DNA of 64,000 nucleotides from Mucilaginibacter agri (lineage in GTDB: Bacteria; Bacteroidota; Bacteroidia; Sphingobacteriales; Sphingobacteriaceae), in the NCBI RefSeq assembly GCF_009928685.1, contig NZ_WWEO01000044.1, positions 496,001 through 560,000 of the forward strand, in the 5' to 3' direction. A model generated the notes under the pieces. It had not been told where the DNA came from, searched no databases, and worked only from the letters and a program-made list of their open reading frames with translations. Positions 53,846 through 62,769 of the stretch are shown here, in pieces (position 1 is the first letter of the stretch; the number at the start of each line of letters is the position of its first letter). Both the position numbers and the translations under genes were made by a program.

Positions 53846-53945
53846 GTTATGAGTCAGTTAGTTAATTGGCGGCTAAAATATAAAGTTAAACTGAATTTAC
53901 AGCCGATGCGACAATCCTTTTACAATAACAGATGACGTTAATGTT

Positions 53946-53967
53946 ATATAGCTTTTTAAAGCTATAT
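53946..53967. promoter_or_regulatory. 10-bp inverted repeat upstream of GH32
   Basis: The arms atatagcttt and aaagctatat are exactly complementary, separated by 2 nt. It ends 24 bp before the GH32 ATG and lies in the shared upstream region with the divergent CocE gene. It looks like an operator for a dimeric regulator. Confidence 0.45.
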
Positions 53968-53991
53968 TGCTGATACCAATTAAACTACATA

Positions 53992-55515
53992 ATGAAAAAT
54001 TTTGCAGCAGCACTATTAGCCGTGTGCATTGGCAGTTCCGTTTTTGCGCAAAAACCAGCAGAAGTTTATCACGAACCCTACCGTCCGCAATTTCATTTTT
54101 CGCCTAAGGCCCATTGGATGAATGATCCCAACGGAATGGTATACGTAAACGGCACATACCACTTATTTTTTCAATATAACCCATCGGCAGACGTGCCAGG
54201 CAATATCCATTGGGGACACGCTATCAGTAAAGATATGGTGCATTGGAAAGAGCTGCCTGTTGCTTTGTATCCTGATAGCTTAGGCCTGGTATTCTCGGGC
54301 AGTGCCGTATGGGATAAAAATAATACCTCGGGTTTAGGCAAGTCGGGGCATCCGCCTATGGTTGCTTTGTATGCAAGTCACAGTGTTGAAAAAGAAAAAG
54401 CAGGCCGTACCGACGTGGAAACCCAAAGCCTTGCCTACAGTACCGACGAAGGTAAAATCTGGCATAAATACAAAGGCAACCCCGTTATTAAAAACATGGG
54501 AGACCGCGATTTCCGAGACCCTAAGGTAAGCTGGTACGAACCTCAGAAAAAATGGGTAATGGTTGTAGCCGCGCACGATCATATCGATTTCTTTAGTTCA
54601 AAAAACCTCATTAACTGGACTAAAGAAAGTGAATTTGGTCAGCAACTTGGTGCGCACGGCGGCGTTTGGGAATGCCCCGATCTGTTTCCACTTACAAGCG
54701 GCAACACTACAAAATGGGTGCTTATTGTTAACATCAATCCGGGAGGGCCTAATGGAGGTTCAGCAACTCAATATTTTACCGGAAATTTTAATGGCAAAAC
54801 ATTTACACCAGATAATAGCTCCGCAACCAAATGGGCAGACTTTGGCCCTGACAATTACGCTGGGGTAACCTGGAGCAATACCGGCAAACGCATTATATTT
54901 TTAGGCTGGATGAGCAACTGGCGCTACGGCGATAAAGTGCCAACCAGCCCATGGCGCAGCGCAATGACGGTTCCGCGTGAATTGAGTTTAAAGAAAGTTG
55001 GCGGGCAGACACTGCTCGCTTCCGAACCTGTAGGAGAATTGCACGCAATCACCTCAAAAGAAAATAGTTGGGCGAATGTTAAAGTAAATGGCAGTTACGA
55101 TATCGCCTCAAAAGTAAGCGCAGCTAATGGCAAGTTTATCTTAAAGCTGAAGAATGCACAGGCAAATGATTTCTCCATTGTGCTTTCCAATAAAAAGGGG
55201 GAGCAAGTTGTGGTAGGCTATCGTAAGCAAGATAATCAGTATTTTATTGATCGTAGCAAGGCGGGCCAGGTAGATTTTCAACTAGATTTTGCGAAAACGG
55301 CCAGTGCGCCGAGACTGCTTACAACAGGCAATATAGATTTGATATTAGTAGTAGATGCCGCTTCTGTTGAACTATTTGCCGATGGCGGCTTAACTAACAT
55401 GACGGCGATTTTCTTTCCAACACAACCTTTTACCGGCCTTGCTATCAAAAGCCAGGGAAGTTTAAACGTTGGGAAGATAAGTTATGCGAAGGTTAATTCC
55501 ACCTGGAATAGATAG
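53992..55515 (+). CDS. glycoside hydrolase family 32 (fructan hydrolase)
   Basis: A 507-residue exported glycoside hydrolase with a signal peptide ending VFAQ. The GH32 catalytic set is complete: the nucleophile D45 in WMNDPNG, the transition-state aspartate D176 in FRDPKV, and the acid/base glutamate E227 in WECPDLF. The N-terminal five-bladed propeller is followed by a C-terminal beta-sandwich from about 340. The enzyme should hydrolyse fructans such as levan or inulin, or sucrose. No SusCD pair or fructokinase is adjacent. Confidence 0.93.
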   Translation: MKNFAAALLAVCIGSSVFAQKPAEVYHEPYRPQFHFSPKAHWMNDPNGMVYVNGTYHLFFQYNPSADVPGNIHWGHAISKDMVHWKELPVALYPDSLGLVFSGSAVWDKNNTSGLGKSGHPPMVALYASHSVEKEKAGRTDVETQSLAYSTDEGKIWHKYKGNPVIKNMGDRDFRDPKVSWYEPQKKWVMVVAAHDHIDFFSSKNLINWTKESEFGQQLGAHGGVWECPDLFPLTSGNTTKWVLIVNINPGGPNGGSATQYFTGNFNGKTFTPDNSSATKWADFGPDNYAGVTWSNTGKRIIFLGWMSNWRYGDKVPTSPWRSAMTVPRELSLKKVGGQTLLASEPVGELHAITSKENSWANVKVNGSYDIASKVSAANGKFILKLKNAQANDFSIVLSNKKGEQVVVGYRKQDNQYFIDRSKAGQVDFQLDFAKTASAPRLLTTGNIDLILVVDAASVELFADGGLTNMTAIFFPTQPFTGLAIKSQGSLNVGKISYAKVNSTWNR

Positions 55516-55601
55516 AACAGCATTTTGTTAACAAAACCAAACAAATTGGCATGGTTACTTTTGCAGTAATGTTTACCTTTGCGCAACCTTAAAATACTTT
55601 T

Positions 55602-57005
55602 ATGCAGTACGATGTGATTGTTATCGGCTCGGGACCAGGCGGCTATGTAGCTGCCATCCGTTGTGCCCAGCTTGGCTTAAAAACAGCCTGTATCGAAAAA
55701 TATTCAACCTTTGGCGGCACCTGCTTAAATGTGGGTTGTATCCCTTCAAAAGCATTGCTCGACTCGTCTGAGCATTATCATAATGCAGCTCATACTTTTA
55801 AAACTCATGGCATTGGCCTTGATAACTTAAAAGTTGATTTTGAACAAATGATTAAAAGAAAAAGCGAAGTGGTTGCACAAACTACAGGCGGTATCTCTTT
55901 CTTGTTCAAAAAAAATAAGATTACTTCATACCAGGGTGTTGGTTCTTTTATCGACAAAAACACCATCAAGATCACCAAGGCAGATGGCTCTGAAGAAACC
56001 ATCAGCGGTAAAAATGTAATTATTGCCACCGGTTCAAAACCATCAAGTTTGCCTTTTTTACCTGTCGATAAAAAACGCATCATCACTTCTACCGAAGCTT
56101 TAACCCTTAAAGAAATCCCTAAACACCTGATCCTGATCGGTGGTGGTGTTATCGGTTTAGAGCTGGGCTCTGTTTATGCACGCTTAGGTTCAAAAGTTTC
56201 TGTGATTGAGTACATGGATTCTATTATCCCAACTATGGATAAAGCCTTAGGTAAAGAACTACAGAAAGTATTGACGAAATTAGGTATGGACTTTTACCTG
56301 GGCCACAAAGTAACAGGTGCGTCTGTAAAAGGAAAAGACGTTACTGTAACTTTCGACACGCCTAAAAACGAGAAAAAAGAACTGAAAGGCGATTATTGCC
56401 TTGTGGCTGTTGGTCGTGTGGCTTATACAGACGGCTTAGGTTTAGATAAAATTGGCATTACTGTAGAAGAACGTGGCCGTAAGATTACGGTTGATGAGCA
56501 TTTGGAAACCAGCGTTAAGGGCGTCTATGCGATTGGCGATGTGGTACGCGGCGCAATGCTTGCCCACAAAGCTGAAGATGAAGGTACTTTTGTAGCCGAA
56601 ATCATAGCCGGACAAAAACCACACATCAACTACAACCTGATACCGGGCGTAGTTTATACCTGGCCAGAAGTTGCCAGCGTTGGTTACACCGAAGAGCAAC
56701 TGAAAGAAAAAGGCACTAAATTTAAAGTTGGTGCATTTCCATTCAAAGCTAGCGGTCGCGCCCGCGCCAGCATGGACACTGATGGCTTTGTTAAGGTATT
56801 AGCCGATGAAGCCACTGATGAGATTTTAGGCGTACACATGATTGGCCCACGTGCGGCTGACATGATTGCCGAAGCTGTAGTTGCAATGGAGTACCGTGCC
56901 AGCGCCGAAGATATTTCGCGCATGAGCCACGCCCACCCTACTTATACCGAAGCTATTCGCGAAGCTTGCTTAGATGCAACCGCTAAGCGTGCGATACATA
57001 TTTAA
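55602..57005 (+). CDS. lpdA: dihydrolipoyl dehydrogenase
   Basis: The E3 component of 2-oxoacid dehydrogenase complexes (467 residues). It oxidises dihydrolipoamide using FAD and NAD+. The FAD motif GSGPGG is at 9-14, the redox-active disulfide is C41 and C46 (GGTCLNVGCIPSK), and the NAD site is GGGVIGLELGS. The C-terminal His-Glu pair is in SHAHPTYTEAI. Other complex genes are not adjacent. A TAnnTTTG box (taccttt-g, 55574-55581) lies 20 bp upstream of the ATG. A terminator follows. Confidence 0.97.
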   Translation: MQYDVIVIGSGPGGYVAAIRCAQLGLKTACIEKYSTFGGTCLNVGCIPSKALLDSSEHYHNAAHTFKTHGIGLDNLKVDFEQMIKRKSEVVAQTTGGISFLFKKNKITSYQGVGSFIDKNTIKITKADGSEETISGKNVIIATGSKPSSLPFLPVDKKRIITSTEALTLKEIPKHLILIGGGVIGLELGSVYARLGSKVSVIEYMDSIIPTMDKALGKELQKVLTKLGMDFYLGHKVTGASVKGKDVTVTFDTPKNEKKELKGDYCLVAVGRVAYTDGLGLDKIGITVEERGRKITVDEHLETSVKGVYAIGDVVRGAMLAHKAEDEGTFVAEIIAGQKPHINYNLIPGVVYTWPEVASVGYTEEQLKEKGTKFKVGAFPFKASGRARASMDTDGFVKVLADEATDEILGVHMIGPRAADMIAEAVVAMEYRASAEDISRMSHAHPTYTEAIREACLDATAKRAIHI

Positions 57006-57007
57006 TT

Positions 57008-57050
57008 GAGTTGGTTGACTGAGTTATTAAGTTACTCGGTTGATTAAGTC
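57008..57050. repeat. family C repeat after lpdA
   Basis: The sequence ttggttgactgagttattaag and a following ttactcggttgattaag resemble the elements between the ribosomal genes at 40925-41292. Confidence 0.4.
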
Positions 57051-57051
57051 T

Positions 57052-57087
57052 AAAGGTTGCAAGAACATATCTTGCAACCTTTTGTAT
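57052..57087 (+). terminator. intrinsic terminator of lpdA
   Basis: A 13-bp perfect stem (aaaggttgcaaga/tcttgcaaccttt) with a 5-nt loop, followed by tgtattttt. It sits 47 bp after the lpdA stop and covers what would be the start of the longer crtZ frame. Confidence 0.85.
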
Positions 57088-57152
57088 TTTTAGGGAGCCA
57101 CTCCGCCTACTCCGAAGGGGAAAGTTGGGATTCGGTTAAACATAAAGACTAC

Positions 57153-57596
57153 ATGCATATCCTCATCAACATAGCCATAATCCTACTCACCATTGCCGGC
57201 ATGGAAGCTTTGTCATGGGCCATACACAAGTACCTGTTTCACGGGCCGTTATGGTTTATTCATAAAACCCACCATGGGCATAGCAAGCACAAATGGTTTG
57301 AGTTGAATGATGTATTTAGTATTCTGTTTGCCGCTTTATCGCTATGGCTAATGTGGGCCGGCCATTTTACTTTAGACTATCGCCTGTGGATTGGTGTTGG
57401 AATCAGCATATACGGCTTAATCTATTTTATTTTTCACGATTGGTTTATCCACAATCGTTTCAAATCTTTCAAAACCAACAACCCTTATTTATTGAGTATC
57501 CGGCGCGCGCATAAAATTCATCACAAAAGCATGGAGAAATGGCCTAGTGAAGAATTTGGGTTGCTGATAGCGAGTAAGAAGTACGGGAAGAAGTAA
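57153..57596 (+). CDS. crtZ: beta-carotene hydroxylase CrtZ-type
   Basis: A 147-residue di-iron membrane hydroxylase that adds hydroxyl groups to the beta-ionone rings of beta-carotene, giving zeaxanthin. Histidine motifs are HxxxxH (H25, H30), HKTHH (37-41), FHDWFIHNRF and HKIHH. I chose the ATG at 57153; the frame extends back to a TTG at 57057, but that region is the lpdA terminator. It is separated from the rest of the crt genes by murB and an ECF sigma factor. A CrtZ-type fatty-acid hydroxylase is the alternative. Confidence 0.88.
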   Translation: MHILINIAIILLTIAGMEALSWAIHKYLFHGPLWFIHKTHHGHSKHKWFELNDVFSILFAALSLWLMWAGHFTLDYRLWIGVGISIYGLIYFIFHDWFIHNRFKSFKTNNPYLLSIRRAHKIHHKSMEKWPSEEFGLLIASKKYGKK

Positions 57597-57618
57597 TAGA
57601 TATAATGTCCTTTTAAAT

Positions 57619-57706
57619 TCATTCCGAGGTACGAGGAATCTTCTTCACTAAGCATACGTCGCAGCGTTATCTCGCAGAAGATTCTTCACTATCGTTCAGA
57701 ATGACA
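57619..57706. repeat. REP-like element, family A (diverged)
   Basis: Begins cattccgag and ends cagaatgac; its inner arms gaatcttcttc and gaagattctt pair. It lies between co-oriented crtZ and murB. Confidence 0.6.
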
Positions 57707-57762
57707 AGTTGGTTTAACAATTAATTCCGAAATTCGCCATCTGATACCCGAAATAAAATATC

Positions 57763-58782
57763 ATGCTACAAATACAGGAAAACGTTTCCCTAAAAAACTT
57801 CAACACTTTTGGTATAGATGCCAACGCCCGTTACTTTACAGAGATTAATCATGAAGATGACCTGGTTGAGCTTTTCTTAGATGAGCAATGGAAACACCTG
57901 CCGCGTTTAGTTTTAGGAGGCGGCAGCAACATGTTGTTTGTAGCCGATTTCGATGGGTTGGTGATTCGCATGAATATTCGTGGTATAGAACATCGAATAA
58001 ATCATGACCATGTAACTGTAGAAGCTGGTGCCGGTGAGGTTTGGAACGAATTAGTAACCTACTGTGTTAATTACGGCTTCGCAGGTATGGAAAACCTAAG
58101 TTTGATTCCGGGTTCAGTGGGAGCCTCGCCTATTCAGAACATTGGCGCTTATGGCGTAGAGTTAAAAGATGTTTTCCATAGTTGCCGGGCGTTTGAAATA
58201 GCAACGGGCGAATTTAAAACGTTCCTGAAAGAGGAATGCGGGTTCGGCTACCGCGAAAGCGTATTTAAGTCCGAACTGAAAGGCCAATATATTATTACTC
58301 AGGTTAAATTCGACTTATCGCTTAATGCTAACCTTAATTTGGGGTATGGCGCTATACAGCAAGAACTGGAGAAAAACAATATTAGCTCTCCCACCATTAA
58401 GGATGTATCCGAGGTAGTGTCGCGCATACGGGTATCCAAGCTACCCGATCCATCTACTATTGGTAACGCAGGCAGTTTCTTTAAAAATCCAGTAATTGGC
58501 GAGGAGTTATTTAAACAAGTGCATAGCCAATTTCCAGAAGTGGTTAACTATCCTGCCGCCGACGGTGGTATTAAACTAGCAGCAGGGTGGCTAATAGAAC
58601 AGTGTGATTGGAAGGGTAAAGTGGTTGGAAATACCGGCACGTGGAAGAACCAAGCCTTGGTATTAGTGAACCACGGAGGGGCCACTGGCAGTGAAGTGTA
58701 TACACTATCGTCGCAAATCATAGACAGTGTGTACACAAAATTTGGCGTTATGCTGGAACGGGAAGTGAATATTATTAAATAA
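57763..58782 (+). CDS. murB: UDP-N-acetylenolpyruvoylglucosamine reductase
   Basis: An FAD enzyme that reduces the enolpyruvyl group to give UDP-N-acetylmuramate in peptidoglycan synthesis. At 339 residues it is the E. coli-like type I MurB: LGGGSNMLF, GSVGASPIQNIGAYG, GFGYRESVFK and the catalytic-serine motif GNAGSFFKNP. It is unrelated to the carotenoid genes around it. It is monocistronic with a 286-bp gap downstream. Confidence 0.96.
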   Translation: MLQIQENVSLKNFNTFGIDANARYFTEINHEDDLVELFLDEQWKHLPRLVLGGGSNMLFVADFDGLVIRMNIRGIEHRINHDHVTVEAGAGEVWNELVTYCVNYGFAGMENLSLIPGSVGASPIQNIGAYGVELKDVFHSCRAFEIATGEFKTFLKEECGFGYRESVFKSELKGQYIITQVKFDLSLNANLNLGYGAIQQELEKNNISSPTIKDVSEVVSRIRVSKLPDPSTIGNAGSFFKNPVIGEELFKQVHSQFPEVVNYPAADGGIKLAAGWLIEQCDWKGKVVGNTGTWKNQALVLVNHGGATGSEVYTLSSQIIDSVYTKFGVMLEREVNIIK

Positions 58783-59068
58783 TTTAATTTCTTATTAGTT
58801 AATAATTAAATGTTTTAACTGTACTTTTCCTGTTACAAATTGACTGCTTTATTTTTCGGCATCTCCGAACGTTAAAACTTAAAAACCCCCAAATCATAAC
58901 AAATTCAGCTTATTTACAAGCACTTACATCAGCATCGGTATTCCTACTAATTTCATTTTTTTAAAACTTGCCGGTATAATTTCTTGTTACTGTTAACATA
59001 AAGCTAATACACCATTTTCTCAAAGCGGTATCATGTTTGTTTTGATTAGTACACAAAACACTACCAAC
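58783..59068. other. 286-bp gap upstream of ECF sigma factor
   Basis: AT-rich, with a poly-C/poly-A stretch (aaaaacccccaaatcataac) and no ORF. Probably contains the sigma factor promoter and a long leader. I see no defined regulatory element. Confidence 0.4.
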
Positions 59069-59608
59069 ATGACAAAGATTGAGTTTAACACCATGGTGCT
59101 TCGTCAAGCCAGTTCATTACGTTCATACGCTTTGCACTTTACACATGATGCAGATGATGCTAACGATCTTGTGCAGGACACAATGCTGAAGGCAATAACT
59201 TATTATAATAAGTTTAAAGAAGGCACAAATCTTAAAGGATGGTTATACACCATCATGAAGAATACTTTCATAAACAACTACCGTCGTTTTGTGAAAATGA
59301 GCACTTTTGTAACCAAGTCTGAAGAGATTTCATCTGCTAACCTGGTTTTCAGCTCTACCAAAAATCAAGGCGAATCTAAATTTGTGATGGATGATATCCG
59401 CCGCGCTTTAGATAGATTACCTGAAGATTATTATGTGCCCTTTACCATGTATTTTGAAGGCCATAAATACCACGAAATTGCAGACCACCTGGCAATACCG
59501 ATCGGAACCGTTAAAACACGTATCCACGTTGCTCGCAAACTGTTAAAGAAAAATCTGAAAGCTTATGATAACGGTGTTAAAAAACCTATCTACGCTGAGG
59601 AAGAATAA
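59069..59608 (+). CDS. ECF-family RNA polymerase sigma factor
   Basis: A 179-residue sigma-70-family factor of the ECF type. Region 2 is at about 8-80 (HDADDANDLVQDTMLKAI, NLKGWLYTIMKNTFIN) and region 4 at about 115-160 (LDRLPEDYYVPFTMYFEGHKYHEIADHLAIPIGTVKTRIHVARKLLKK). I chose the ATG at 59069 because the upstream ATG at 59033 adds a poor N-terminal extension. No anti-sigma gene is adjacent. It lies between murB and crtI, and may control the carotenoid genes, though this is inference. A terminator follows. Confidence 0.88.
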   Translation: MTKIEFNTMVLRQASSLRSYALHFTHDADDANDLVQDTMLKAITYYNKFKEGTNLKGWLYTIMKNTFINNYRRFVKMSTFVTKSEEISSANLVFSSTKNQGESKFVMDDIRRALDRLPEDYYVPFTMYFEGHKYHEIADHLAIPIGTVKTRIHVARKLLKKNLKAYDNGVKKPIYAEEE

Positions 59609-59638
59609 TTGATTTTTAAACTCAACATATATATAATG

Positions 59639-59671
59639 AAAAGGTCTGGCTTCGTCGCCGGACCTTTTTTT
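59639..59671 (+). terminator. intrinsic terminator of ECF sigma gene
   Basis: The stem aaaaggtctggc/gccggacctttt with one wobble pair, a 6-nt loop ttcgtc, and a following T run. Confidence 0.85.
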
Positions 59672-59689
59672 ATGGTACCATTCTCTCCG

Positions 59690-59770
59690 TTGTCATCTCG
59701 AACGTAGTGAGAGATCTTGTACTTCTGGATGTCAAAGCGCATAAGATTTCTCCTATCGTCGAAATGACAA
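59690..59770. repeat. REP-like palindrome, family A
   Basis: Begins ttgtcatctcg and ends cgaaatgacaa. It is close in sequence to the copy at 8403-8480 and lies between the convergent sigma factor and crtI genes. Confidence 0.8.
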
Positions 59771-59809
59771 TAAGGGTTTAATTCGATCAACTACTCACCT
59801 ATCAACCAT

Positions 59810-61300
59810 TCACCGCGCATTGAAATATTTTATTAACTCTCCCGCCACAACCTGCCCCGAAATCAATGCTGGCGGTACACCAGGCCCCGGTACAGTTAGC
59901 TGACCAGTATAAAGCATATTTTTAACATTTTTAGATCGCATGCTGGGTTTAAAAAAAGCTGTTTGCGATAGAATATTCGACAAGCCATAGGCGTTGCCTT
60001 TAAACGAATTATAATCGGCTTTAAAATCACTAAGGGCATAACTACGTTTTAAAACGATATGATTGCGGATGTCTACACCTGTGATTGTTTTAAATCGGTT
60101 CAACATCAGGTCAAAATATTTTTCGCGCATAGCTTCTGTGTCTTCTAATCCGGGCGCTATGGGCATCAGGAAAAACAAATTTTCGCCATTGGATGGTGCT
60201 ACCGTACTATCTGTTTTAGAAGTACAGGCTACATAGAACAGCGGCTTTTCCGGCCATTTTGGGTTAGTGTAAATTTCAGCAGCGTGCTGTTCAAAATCTT
60301 CGTCGAAGAATAAGTTGTGATGCTGGATACCTTCAATCTTGCAATCTGTACCAATATAGAATAACAAACTCGATGGCGACATTACCCGTTTATCCCAATA
60401 TTGGGGCGTGTAATTGCGGTCTGGCTGATCCAATAACTCCTGATCCACATGAGCATAATCTGCACCAGCTACCACAAAGTCAGCATGGTAATCGCCTTGT
60501 GTGGTTTTGATATCGGATACTTTGCCTTTAAGTGTCTCTATTTTGGTAACTGCCGTATTTAGTTTTATTTCAACTCCTAGTTCGTTGGCAACCTTAACCA
60601 TGCCTTTCACTATCTGATGCATACCACCCGCGGGGTACCAGGTCCCCAACACCAAATCGGCATAGTTCATCATGCTGTACATGGCAGGTATATCTTGCGC
60701 AGTAGCACCCAAAAACAATACAGGGAATTCCAACATTTTTACCAGTCGTGGATTTTTAAAATACTTACGTACATGCTTGCGCACACTGGTAAGCAGCTGA
60801 ATGCTGAAGCTCTTTTTAATCAGGTTCCAATCAATAAATTCGGTAATCGAGTGCGATGGCCTGAATACGTATTCACCCATGCCAACCCGGTATTTATATT
60901 CTGCCTGCGCTAAAAACTCACGCAATTTCTTACTGCTGCCTGGTTCTTCTTGTTCAAACAGCGCCTCAAGTTGGTGCATATCGGCTGGCACATCCATATA
61001 GTTATTTATGCCGTAGTAAATTCTGTAACCTGGATCGAGCCGTTTGAGGTTGTAAAAATCTGATACCTTGTGCCCGAACAACGCAAAATAATTTTCGAAC
61101 ACATCTGGCATCCAATACCAGCTTGGGCCCATATCAAACTTAAATCCATCCTGCTCCCAAACACGGGCTCGGCCACCGGGTTGATCGTTCTTTTCGAGAA
61201 TGGTAACCTTAAATCCTTCTTTGGCTAAAACACTGGCAGCAGCAAGGCCTGCAAAACCAGCGCCGATAACAATAATGTGCTTTTGGTTGTTGTTATTCAT
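59810..61300 (-). CDS. crtI: phytoene desaturase
   Basis: FAD-dependent desaturase that introduces double bonds into phytoene to give lycopene. The 496-residue protein has the N-terminal FAD motif GAGFAG (13-18), EKNDQPGGRARV, the FDMGPSWYWMPDVF substrate-site segment, and the C-terminal GQLTVPGPGVPPALISGQ that is typical of CrtI. I chose the ATG at 61300; a GTG at 61315 adds five residues. It is divergent from crtB with an 84-bp shared region. Confidence 0.95.
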   Translation of the reverse strand: MNNNNQKHIIVIGAGFAGLAAASVLAKEGFKVTILEKNDQPGGRARVWEQDGFKFDMGPSWYWMPDVFENYFALFGHKVSDFYNLKRLDPGYRIYYGINNYMDVPADMHQLEALFEQEEPGSSKKLREFLAQAEYKYRVGMGEYVFRPSHSITEFIDWNLIKKSFSIQLLTSVRKHVRKYFKNPRLVKMLEFPVLFLGATAQDIPAMYSMMNYADLVLGTWYPAGGMHQIVKGMVKVANELGVEIKLNTAVTKIETLKGKVSDIKTTQGDYHADFVVAGADYAHVDQELLDQPDRNYTPQYWDKRVMSPSSLLFYIGTDCKIEGIQHHNLFFDEDFEQHAAEIYTNPKWPEKPLFYVACTSKTDSTVAPSNGENLFFLMPIAPGLEDTEAMREKYFDLMLNRFKTITGVDIRNHIVLKRSYALSDFKADYNSFKGNAYGLSNILSQTAFFKPSMRSKNVKNMLYTGQLTVPGPGVPPALISGQVVAGELIKYFNAR

Positions 61301-61365
61301 ATTCACAGATATCACAAAGTAAGCATTTGTTTGTTGTGACTAAGCGCCCAAATACTTAAAATACG

Positions 61366-61373
61366 TACATTTG
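61366..61373 (+). promoter_or_regulatory. TAnnTTTG box of crtB
   Basis: The box tacatttg fits TAnnTTTG and lies in the region shared with crtI. It ends 5 nt before the GTG at 61379 and 11 nt before the ATG at 61385. Transcription would start at about 61378-61380, giving a very short or no leader. Confidence 0.35.
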
Positions 61374-61384
61374 ATATAGTGCTG

Positions 61385-62227
61385 ATGACCCAAATGACTT
61401 TATATGATGAAACATGTTTCGAGTGCAGTAAGTTAATTACCGCCAAATACAGTACATCTTTCAGCAAAGGGATTAAAACTTTCGATAAGCGTTTCCGCTA
61501 TCCTATTTATGCCATTTACGGTTTTGTAAGGTATGCCGATGAAATTGTGGACACCTTTCACCAGTACGATAAAATGGAGCTGATCAGCAAGTTCCGTACA
61601 GATGCTTTTGAAGCTATCGCCCGCGGTATCAGTACCAATCCTGTGCTACAATCATTTCAGCAGGTGGTTAACCGTTACCATATCGACCACGACCTGATCG
61701 ACGCTTTTTTAAGATCTATGGAGATGGATCTGGACAATAAGATCTATAACCGCGAAAGTTATTGCCAGTACATTTACGGCTCGGCTGAGGTTATCGGATT
61801 AATGTGCCTCAAGGTTTTTTGTGAAAACGACACGGTTTTATTTGAGCATCTTCGCCCAAAAGCCTGCAGTTTGGGTGCTGCTTTTCAAAAGATCAATTTC
61901 CTGAGGGATGTAAAAGCTGATTACGAAGAGCGCGGACGCACCTACTTCCCTAATATCGATTTCGATAATTTTACAGAGGCCGACAAGGCTTACATAGAAA
62001 GAGAGATCAAACGCGATTTTGATGACGCGTTAGAAGGCATTAAACAACTTCCGCAGGGTACCAAGCTAGGAGTTTATGTGGCTTATGTATATTATTTGCA
62101 GCTGTTTAAAAAAATCTGCGATACTCCTGCCAATATCATACTACAGCAACGGGTGCGGATATCAGACACCCAAAAAATGGCGTTGTACTTTAAAGCCGTT
62201 TTACAACAAAAGTTAAAAGCTATTTAA
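61385..62227 (+). CDS. crtB: phytoene synthase
   Basis: Condenses two geranylgeranyl diphosphates into phytoene, the first carotenoid-specific step. The 280-residue protein has both aspartate-rich Mg2+ motifs: D52-x3-D56 in YADEIVDTF, and D175-x3-D179 in LRDVKADYEERGRTYFP. ATGs at 61385 and 61394 and a GTG at 61379 are all possible starts; the box just upstream makes 61379-61385 likely. Its stop TAATG overlaps the next start by 1 nt, so the two are coupled. Confidence 0.93.
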   Translation: MTQMTLYDETCFECSKLITAKYSTSFSKGIKTFDKRFRYPIYAIYGFVRYADEIVDTFHQYDKMELISKFRTDAFEAIARGISTNPVLQSFQQVVNRYHIDHDLIDAFLRSMEMDLDNKIYNRESYCQYIYGSAEVIGLMCLKVFCENDTVLFEHLRPKACSLGAAFQKINFLRDVKADYEERGRTYFPNIDFDNFTEADKAYIEREIKRDFDDALEGIKQLPQGTKLGVYVAYVYYLQLFKKICDTPANIILQQRVRISDTQKMALYFKAVLQQKLKAI

Positions 62228-62769
62228 TGAGCAAGAAATACCTTTTGGTGCTTATGCTGATCTGCTTCGCCGCGATAGCGATGGCCGATTTACCGCAGCC
62301 TAACATTCCGATAATCCGCAAGCAATTAATACGTGCGATAGATAGCAAACAGATCACAGACTCTTTATACCAAAGCCTGGGTCTATTCCCACAACGTACA
62401 GGAGTAATAAACGCTTACAGAGGTGCGTTGGAGGCTCTAAAAGCCAAACATGCTTGGAACCCATATTACAAGATCAAATACCTTAACGATGCGGAAGACA
62501 CCTTTAAACAGGCCGTTACGCAAGACCCGCACAATATCGAAATCAGGTTTATGCGATTTTCTGTTGAACACAACGTGCCTGGCTTTTTGGGTTACACCAA
62601 AAACCTAACTGCCGATAAGGAGGAAATGATTCGGCAGGTTGAATCTAAAAACTACGGCACAGCAGACCAGCCTCTTGTAATCGCGTTAATTAAATTTATG
62701 CTCGCCTCAAAACAATGCACCTCTGCCGAACTTAATACCCTTAACAAACAGCTAGCCGAATTGAAGTGA
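62227..62769 (+). CDS. secreted hypothetical protein in crt operon
   Basis: A 180-residue protein with a signal peptide (KYLLVLMLICFAAIAMAD) and a helical mature part with KIKYLNDAEDTFKQAVTQDPHNIEIRFMR, a TPR-like segment. I recognise no domain for carotenoid synthesis. It overlaps crtB by 1 nt (TAATG) and the cyclase by 4 nt (GTGA), so it is translationally coupled on both sides, which argues it works with them. A role in carotenoid export or membrane insertion is speculative. Confidence 0.7.
   Translation: MSKKYLLVLMLICFAAIAMADLPQPNIPIIRKQLIRAIDSKQITDSLYQSLGLFPQRTGVINAYRGALEALKAKHAWNPYYKIKYLNDAEDTFKQAVTQDPHNIEIRFMRFSVEHNVPGFLGYTKNLTADKEEMIRQVESKNYGTADQPLVIALIKFMLASKQCTSAELNTLNKQLAELK

Noticed and set aside
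57057..57152. N-terminal extension of CrtZ from a TTG
   Set aside because: The region is the lpdA terminator hairpin; CrtZ family proteins begin with the membrane helix at 57153.
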